Assembly: GCA_031841125.1 (NCBI GenBank)
Contig: CM063108.1
Span: forward strand, 73,628,344-73,692,343
DNA: 64,000 nt
Reading direction: 5' to 3'
Source of the DNA: Acanthococcus lagerstroemiae
Lineage: Eukaryota > Arthropoda > Insecta > Hemiptera > Eriococcidae
Every line of letters starts with the position of its first letter. Positions within the stretch are counted from its first letter, which is position 1. The notes beneath the pieces are model-generated. The model saw only the letters and a list, made by a program, of their open reading frames with translations, was not told the origin of the DNA and did no database searches. The position numbers were made by a program, and so were the translations under genes. Below, piece by piece: positions 57,081-64,000 of this stretch.

Positions 57081-59602
57081 AAAATTGAGACTCTGTAGAA
57101 GCTTTTTCGTATTGATACATAAAATGAAAACGTTGAGGGGGTCACCTTCACCGCCCAAAGTCTTAAAATGTCACTGATTCCATTGGGACTTAAACCGAAG
57201 TTGCATGTGTTGGCAGCACTGTTCGTATGTTCATCGTACTCTTATCACTTTGGTGATTAGATAACCTCGAACTGATAACACTACCCACAAAACGTTTGCC
57301 TATGGTAGCGCTACCTAGTTGAGGTGTAAACCCCAATAACAAACATGATTTTCTCACTAAGAACTCAAAATTTTCAACTCGACTCACTGATCCCATCCTC
57401 AACAATAAACGAAAGTTGAGAAACTAATACAATACCTAACGGAGGACGTAACAGCAATGCAGTCATCCTTTTGTCAATAAATTCCAGCAGCAGTTTGCTA
57501 GATAGTAGCTGCTAGGATGAATGGCCATGAACAGATGTCTCCGTCCGTGGCATCTCTCTGTATGGTTGAGTGACGTATGCCAAACCTTATTAAAAGTGAC
57601 AAAAGAAAACAACAATACATTTAAGATTATTTGAATTATCAGGACTTCTAGTTGGAAAGACTCATGAAGGAGGAATCTTCCTCATGCATAGTAAAACGTG
57701 GAAAAACGGAATCAGGTATGACTCGTCTTTACTCATATTGTCAAAGTGAAGAGCTTATTGTAGAAAAGGACGGGCTCGTCTTCAATATTTTATACATTTT
57801 AGTTAATATTGTGCAACGTGTCACGCAGTTCGCTTATCGTTAAATTTCAATACATATATCGTCCTATTCCCACAAAATTTCACATCCTGTATCAAATACC
57901 TTCATTCGAATGGCGTTGGGAAATTTGAAGAATGTGGAGTAAATATTTTTCCATTTTAAATTCATTGTTATCAGCGCACTCGAATTTTCCCATAAGCGGC
58001 GGAATATTAAAATTCTATAAATAACATTTTAAAACTGTGTCAAGAATACCAATTTTTCTATTCCATTCGGCATTACCGCGAGTAGATTACATTTAATGAC
58101 CAAAATTGATTACGTGCAGAATAAACGACGTACATTCTGTGCTGCCGAAGTCTTCCAGAATACGGGGAAGAAGATGAGCTTGATTTCTTCAAAGTTAGTG
58201 GGGCAAAAAGCAGATCTAAACAAAGTTATAAATAATTCCTCTCTCAGTCGAGGTCCTTTCGGATATTTAGATCCTCATCGAATATTCTCGACGTTTCAGG
58301 AGTCATGGTCTTATTAGTTTTTTTTCTAAATTATTTTTAGGTACGTCATTTTGTGAATGAATTTGTTCTCAAAATTAATATTCGGTCTAAGTGTATAATA
58401 GGCTCTTTACACTCACCCTGTCTTTCACATCATGCCTTCTTGCAGATTTCTCACATTGTCTGTGTCACAGCAATATTGCAGGCTGCGTCAGTAAGATGAT
58501 TTTTTGTGAGAATTTTCCAACTTCTAATCATTCAATTTCTGGATTTATTTTGATTCATTCGCAAAGCAAATTTCACTAAGCAGTTGGTCGAATCACAATC
58601 GGGGGGGGGGGAGGGGGGGGGGCTCTACGTGGAAACCTTCCTTTATTTAGCATTTTATGGTCACTTGGCTCGCAATACCATTAATACAATTCTTCTACGG
58701 GGGAGGAAATGGTGTTGAACCTTGAAAAGTGATTTAAAAAACTCATTTCCAAACTAAACGAGTAAAATTTCTTCACTTCTTAGGAGAATTTCTGCAAAAA
58801 ATTATACTTCGAAGGGTCACTGAGGTGGAAAATTATGTTCCAAACTATCGTCTCCTCTTAACACTGGCGATGGCCTATGCTGCACGCGAGGCTAGGACAA
58901 ACTGAGACCAAATATACTATGGACAAAATCATATTTCATCTGGCAATAGTATTTGTAACAGACCATCCGAGATTACTGGTTAGAAAGGGGACAGGGGCAG
59001 ACGGAGAGTGATAATAAAAGTTCAAGGGTTCAACTTCAGACGCCACATGATTCATTCACGCTCACCCACACTGCATTTTTGTCCTGCCAGCAAAGAATGA
59101 CTCCCATAGTATCACATCAAGTATAAGAGAGGAAATATCTTGACATGCAAAGAAGTATCCCGCAATGATCCGAAGCTTCGAACATGCACGAATGACTAGA
59201 AAACTTTGACAGCGAAATCGGAAAATTACGTGTTCTTAGTTTGTTCTCAAGGTCATCGTTTTCAATTTTCTTCACAAAAGTTTGGTTTTTGAGGTCTCAG
59301 ACCGCTGTATAGAGTATTCATTTCATATAAGTACTCGAGTAAGTGCACCCGCAAATTGTGGATCACGAACAGTGTTCGTGAGCGATGTGACTCGCAAGGT
59401 ACGACTAAAACGTTTCCCAAAGAACGAATGAAGAATGAATGACTGAATAAATAAATATAAAAAATATAAAGAAAACATATGAAATGAGGATAAACTGATG
59501 GATTACGCGTTATACTAGCTGCAGTTTACCCTCCAATATAAGTTTCATTAGAATCCGTTCATTCGTTTTTGACTTATACGGAGGGCAAAATTTAGTATAT
59601 AA
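57081..59602. other. No gene recognised
   Basis: Short frames at 57652-57843, 58096-58317 and 58391-58579 (plus) have no recognisable domain. G runs at 58601-58611 and 58613-58622 form a 22-base nearly pure G stretch. Confidence 0.35.
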
Positions 59603-60502
59603 TTGAAGGGTAAAGAATCCCGGAGAGGAGGACACGCCGTGGCATACGCTGTTCGAGTGCGACGCCTGGGAGGAGGTGAGGCGCGGGGCGGTCATGATCG
59701 ATCCCGGAGACGGCGTGATCGACCGTCTTGCGCCGGACACCTTCGTCCCGGAGCTGTTGAGGAGCCGAAGCGGTTGGAACCGGGTGTCGGGTTTCGTTTC
59801 GGCCATCATGCGACAAAAGATGGAGGCTGAGTGGTCGAGACAAAGGACGCAAGGAGGAGAAGCGGATGTTGCTGCTGCTACTGCGGCGGCGGATACCATC
59901 CAGCGAAGCTCGCCCGTAGCACTAGGGCTGGAGCAGAGCTCGCCCGCAGTGCAAGGGCTGGAGCTTGGAAGAGTCTCACACGATGAGTGAGTGAAGAGGA
60001 AGAGGCAGCGCGTCCGGCTGCGGGGGACCTGAAATTTCCAGGCGAGTGCTCTGGGAGCGCGGACCTCGGTCAGTAGGGAACCCCGTGGTGGCCCTGGCAG
60101 GACGCGCGCACCGTTCCGGCCAGGAGAAATGGGGGCTCGGGCCCGGCCCCAAAGCGTTCCCCTCGGTACTGATGCGATGCCCGAAAGGGTAGTTTCCGGT
60201 GCCGGGGGTGCGGTGTCTCAGGGGCCACTTTGGCATGCGTGCATCGCCATACGTCCCACAACACCAAGGGTAAAGAATCAAAACTCACATTTGCTATTTT
60301 ACTTCAAAGGCGCAAATAGGCAAAATACTGTACACGGGTGCAGGAGGAATATCTTTGCTGCACCTAGGAATGTGCGATATGTATAACATACTCCACATTC
60401 ACAGGCGCAGCAAAGATATTCCTGCACCCGTGTACAGTATTTTGCCTATTTGCGCCCTTGTAGTAAAATGGCAAATGCGAGTTTTGATTCTTTATCCTTC
60501 AA
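59603..60502. mobile_element. Foldback element split by a LINE 3' end
   Basis: The arms start TTGAAGGGTAAAGAATC and pair over about 110 bp each. The left arm's outer 17 bases are at 59603-59619, and it continues at 60280-60375 (GGCGCAAATAGGCAAAATAC, ACACGGGTGCAGG). The right arm is 60395-60502 with the same words inverted. The spacer is about 19 bp. Without the inserted LINE piece the element is about 240 bp. It is non-coding. Confidence 0.85.
59620..60265 (+). mobile_element. R1-like LINE, 5'-truncated 3' end with 14-bp target duplication
   Basis: AAGGGTAAAGAATC occurs on both sides (59606-59619 and 60266-60279). The insert is strikingly GC-rich compared with its surroundings. The frame 59622-59990 reads EEDTPWHTLFECDAWEEVRR, then GWNRVSGFVSAIMRQKMEAE, an R1-clade ORF2 C-terminus. 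The normal CxxC part of the zinc motif would lie just upstream of the truncation and is missing; H and C (HTLFEC) remain. After the stop at 59990 a GC-rich 3' UTR ends in CATCGCCATACGTCCC. Poly-A is absent, which some R1-clade elements also lack. Confidence 0.85.
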
Positions 60503-61778
60503 GTATACAGAACAGTTGGCCAGGATCATGATTGTTTGAGAAAACTGACTGCTTCTCACGTTTCATTACGTCATTCTGTTTGTCTTCTAGCTGAACAAGC
60601 ATGAATCCGTTTGTTTTCCTATCTGCCCGTCATTTCTTCTGCGAGTCTGTCCGACTTTCTGTGTGCCTCTCTATACGATCCAAATTTTGCAATAAAAATA
60701 AAGAAAATGTGATAACATTATAAGTAAAAAAAGTTGAAGGCCGGCAGGCCAGAGACTTATAACAAGATTTGACCCCTTTGCTCCTGAAGTCAGTTCACCC
60801 TCGACACCGTATGTTTTTATAGGATGGAAGTCGAACTTTAACCAAACACAAAATGTTTCAAATTAAGAAAACATGCAAACGTTTTTTTCTCTCGTTAATC
60901 TCAATTTATTTATTTATTTATTTATTTTTATTTTATTTTATTATTATCGAGCTACGGAGCTGCACTCTCGGGCTATGGGCTCGGAAAAGGTTGTGGTCCA
61001 TAAGTCGCCGAAATATGTTTATCTAATTTCTTGTTCATTTTATCGCCAATAATATCACTGGAATACACGAATGAAAAGCTCAACATTCGGGTAGTAGTAC
61101 AGTAAAGATGGACGCTAAAAAATATGCAAACAGAAAAATTTGTTGTAAAAGATTTTTTTTCACAAAGATGTTGGGACCAACTCCCTCAACAACATATTAA
61201 AAGTCCCCGAGAATCCCGATGGAGTTTTGCCCCAGGGGATGGAACAGCCCTCTGAAATTGGATTTTTGACGGTAAGTCGATGAATACTGATTTTACTGAA
61301 AGCTGTTTAGACAGAAAATGTTCCTCACTTAATTTCCAATTGAAAATGTACTTTACAGTTTTTCCGTAACTGCCTTAGAAATGCCCTAAATGGTGGTTGA
61401 AAATGACTTGTTTTTCACCAAGTATCTACACAGGCTTTACGGAGGAAAACAAGAAAAAAGAGGACAAAAGGGGAGGGAGTTTGTGAACCAATCTGAACCG
61501 TTTTCAAGCATTATACTATTTTTTTAAATCGCTATAATTGTGTCTCTGCTAGGAAGATAAAGATTAGGCTGAAATACAATAAATTATTAAAACCCATTCA
61601 AAACCTCAACCCCTTAGGGCTGAGGAAAAATTTAATATTTTACAATTAAATTTTGAATGCTCTATTTATAAACCGAAATGCAAGTTTTTGGCAAAATTTA
61701 ACCTTAGTATGAAATTTTTTTTCATTCCACCCTAATCAACCATGCAGTACTTCTAGAACATCATAAATACAAGTACTA
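60503..61778. other. No gene; retroelement tail on minus strand
   Basis: 60905-60985 (minus) carries the 3' tail shared with 16830-16905, ending in a (TAAA)n run at 60905-60947. The rest is AT-rich with no feature I can support. Confidence 0.45.
60905..60985 (-). mobile_element. Retroelement 3' tail with (TAAA)n
   Basis: On the minus strand: CCATAGCCCGAGAGTGCAGC, TCCGTAGCTCGATAATAATA, then TAAA repeats. It corresponds to the copy at 16830. Confidence 0.55.
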
Positions 61779-63077
61779 ATGGCATCGTCCTCGAATCATC
61801 ATAACGAACGAAAACAATCGGGATTTCTCCCGCATTCGTATCTGATGTTACATCAATTAAACCACTTAAGAGCCACGTCGTCAAAATTTGACCTCCCTGG
61901 TATATTCATATTTAAATCTTCCATTCTAACATGCAAGCATACGTTAACCCTTGGGAGAAACATTTAACCCACGATAGTAAAAGTGACCCTCGGTTTCAAT
62001 GAAATTCTCGTCCAGGTCAAGATACTGTTAAACTGTAATCGCTACGGATAGTTCAAATACTTCCTCATTCAAAAAACGAGAACCTTCTAGTACAATTACA
62101 GTGTCGTGTAACTATAGCTGGACCGTAGATTTCGATAGAGGCGCCAGAGAGCCGAACAGCACTAGAAAGTTCTGTTTCTGAAGCCAAATTTAGAGTAAAA
62201 TTAGGGACAGAGACTATTTCTTGCGTATTTGTACTTTCTTTTAGTAGTTTTCAAAATTTTAGAAGGGATAAAAGACGAGCATACAAAACATACACTCTGT
62301 GGTTGAGGTTGGTCCAGTCATTGTGAAGATCTTCTCACGTTTCTTCCAAAATTTTCCGAGTTTATAAAGAGACGATATATCCCACGAGACGGGGAAGGAG
62401 ACGGGGGTAAATGAAGGAGTTGTAGTCCGGTTGCTTCTTTTACCTGTGCCCGTCGAATGTGAGTATGTGAAGGGACGATGCATACTTTCAGACAGAATAC
62501 CATAACCAACAATAGAGGCGTCCCAGAAGGAGAAGCCAAATGTAGATGTATTTTTTACGTCTATTTTCTCGGGCATTGTTCAACGTTGGTTACCATGCTC
62601 TGCCGGGAAAATCTCGATATTTGAAAAGGTACAATTTCAGATTTAGCTGAAAAATCGGCAGTGGTGTTTTGAAAAAAAAAAAAAATTATTTTTCGGTTTT
62701 GTAGAGAAAGAGATGATTTAAAAATATTCCCAGTTACACTTTGTAACATGAACTAGAAAAAAGGTCATTTTCAGCAGAGTATTTTAGCCAAAAATATTTT
62801 GTCAACTTAGAAGACATCAGACTCTCTCTGCACTATGACTATGCTCATAAAACATCAAATTTGGACCTCTTGGTTCTTATGACCGCGTATATTACGTTTC
62901 TGAACAAATGCTCAAATGCTGCTCATTTTCCTTCTTCTAATATTCCAAGCTAACTGTTAAAGCCCATGTAATCGAAGGCTTACATCCTACATTATGGCCT
63001 TTAAGGGAGAAGTAAAGCAAATAAGACGTGTGATAATGTGGATGTCGATTCGCTCCTATTCTGACGCAGGACCATTC
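61779..63077. other. Unassigned; one 105-codon minus-strand frame
   Basis: 62259-62576 (minus) is open for 105 codons starting MPEKIDVKNTSTFGFSFWD. It has no recognisable domain and a mixed composition, so it could be chance or an old element. TCTGAAGCCAAATTTAGAGT at about 62177 recurs in diverged form at about 63572, marking a shared repeat. Confidence 0.3.
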
Positions 63078-63150
63078 GGGGCTTTTCCGGGATAGGGGGT
63101 ACGGTGTCCCGGGGCCAATTACGCATACGTGCATCGCCATACGCCCCTCT
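63078..63150 (+). mobile_element. R1-like LINE 3' end, second fragment
   Basis: GGGGCTTTTCCGGGATAGGG, GGTACGGTGTCCCGGGGCC and ACGTGCATCGCCATACG match the last 90 bp of the element ending at 60265 (GGTGCGGTGTCTCAGGGGCC, GCGTGCATCGCCATACG). It is a diverged, extremely short copy. The target duplication was not found. Confidence 0.7.
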
Positions 63151-63719
63151 ATCATCGAATATGGACGTCGATATTCATCGAGATGAACAGATTTTTCGGT
63201 GGGGAGTAGAACGTTTATTTAGGCATTAATTTCGGCGTAAATTTTTTCGGTGAAAAAAATGTTTTTTAGGAGAATAAAAAAGGTGTGATGGTCAGAGTAG
63301 TTCCGCAGTGAGTTAGATTCGCTAGGTTTGTTTTAGTGGTCGTTCGAATTCAGCTTTTATTTTTTGTGAGTAAGCCAAAAGTAAATTTTATACGTTTTGT
63401 TTTTGTTTTTGTTTTCTTTCTTTTCTACAATACCAATTTTTTCAAATTAGAACACCGAATAATAATTCATATAAGAAATAAGCTTACCTCACACTAGGGG
63501 AACCTGCGAACGGAATTCAGTCCGCTCCCTCTGAAAGTAAAACCGAAAACATGATTTTTCTTTTTCTGTTTTTGAAGCCAAATTTGGAATAAAATGAGAA
63601 GCGACATACCTTTTTGTTCAAATTTTTGACCAAGTCAGATTGGCCCATTTGAATACGTCAATTTAGATTTTGGGCTCCAAAAAGGGAGTCCGTTCGAAAA
63701 TGTGATCGAATAATTCAAT
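63151..63719. other. No gene recognised
   Basis: AT-rich. 63440-63540 has a weak resemblance to repeat family A copy 2 (CCTGCGAACGGAATTC against ATTTGCGAACGAGTTTCC). Confidence 0.3.
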
Positions 63720-64000
63720 AAAGATAGAAACAAGGTTCTCACTTAACAAAGAGAAGAAACGTTTTCCTCATCTTTTTATGAAGAATAAAACCGGGTTTTT
63801 TCCCTCAAAGACAGAAGTGACGTTCTTCGCATTCAGAAAACAGAAGGGGCACTTTCTTCTCATTCTTCATGGGGAAAACACGTTTCTCTTTCTTCGAGAA
63901 AAGAAACCAGATTCTCTTCACTCAGGAAAAATAAAGAAAATTTTCCTGCCTCTTCTAGAAAGAAGAGAAATTTCATTCGTCAGTAAAAGGAACGAAGTTT
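63720..64000 (+). repeat. Degenerate GAAGAAACGTTTTCCTC repeat at the window end
   Basis: Variants of GAAGAAACGTTTTCCTCATC, CAGAAGTGACGTTCTTCGC and GAAACCAGATTCTCTTC recur about every 35-50 bp. Alternating GAA and TTC words look like heat-shock-element arrays but are probably just the repeat's own sequence. It may continue beyond the window. Confidence 0.5.

Noticed and set aside
59976..60386. Frames of 72-101 codons on both strands
   Set aside because: They fall in the GC-rich 3' UTR of the R1-like element and the foldback arm, where stops are rare by composition.
63720..64000. Heat-shock-element-like GAA/TTC clusters
   Set aside because: Better explained by the degenerate tandem repeat itself; no promoter or gene next to it.
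1..64000. CRISPR array, operons, rRNA or tRNA genes
   Set aside because: No regularly spaced identical repeats with spacers, no prokaryotic gene layout, and no tRNA-like GGTTCRANTCC box in a foldable context was seen; manual search could miss a diverged tRNA.

Overview
The window is nuclear DNA of an animal, very probably an insect and perhaps a hemipteran. It is AT-rich, has no compact operon-like coding, carries only short ORFs, and is full of decayed transposable elements: ZMYM1-type hAT transposases, an endonuclease/reverse-transcriptase LINE, an R1-like LINE, a pogo-like element, and many MITEs and foldback elements. Words such as TACCTAC are frequent, and G/C homopolymer tracts of 9-16 bases recur. 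The species assignment is inference; no rRNA or tRNA gene and no complete conserved protein was found to fix it.

Host gene content is thin and fragmentary. The best host pieces are: an exon on the minus strand at about 7.73-8.52 kb (239-residue frame, 5' acceptor and 3' donor-like sequence); a possible exon at 11.37-11.53 kb; a terminal exon at 26.22-26.28 kb; a coding-like cluster at 34.08-35.11 kb, open on both strands but ending in a convincing plus-strand C-terminus; and a minus-strand terminal exon at 46.14-46.34 kb, with a dibasic motif, a hydrophobic stretch and a Gly-rich tail. Most of these have no ATG or are short, so simple ORF calling misses them.

Layout. 0-7.7 kb: no clear gene, one copy of interspersed family A, a truncated MITE-1 copy and a possible 30-nt exon. 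7.7-11.6 kb: minus-strand exons and a degenerate ACTCATTCAGAC array. 12-22 kb: more degenerate arrays, a LINE relic at 17.8-18.9 kb, a foldback with target duplication at 19.3 kb and a hAT MITE at 20.2 kb. 22.6-24.5 kb: a nest of MITE-1 copies broken by two other elements, each with a visible target-site duplication. 27-33.6 kb: a tandem repeat, a 0.5 kb inverted repeat, hAT-like termini, a LINE C-terminal relic and a 2 kb element with long terminal inverted repeats. 36-40 kb: MITE-1 copies and a hAT transposase pseudogene. 40.4-41.6 kb: a repeated palindromic motif. 43-48 kb: tandem 147-bp repeats and a duplicated 0.5 kb repeat, one copy holding a foldback. 50-55.5 kb: an inverted repeat, a hAT element with an exact 8-bp duplication, a pogo-like element, and a hAT transposase fragment disrupted by MITE-1. 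59.6-60.5 kb: a foldback split by an R1-like LINE 3' end with a 14-bp target duplication. 63 kb: a second R1-like 3' end.

The main result is that several insertion events can be ordered from sequence alone, using target duplications and interrupted copies. All alignments were done by eye, so element edges are approximate unless a duplication fixes them.
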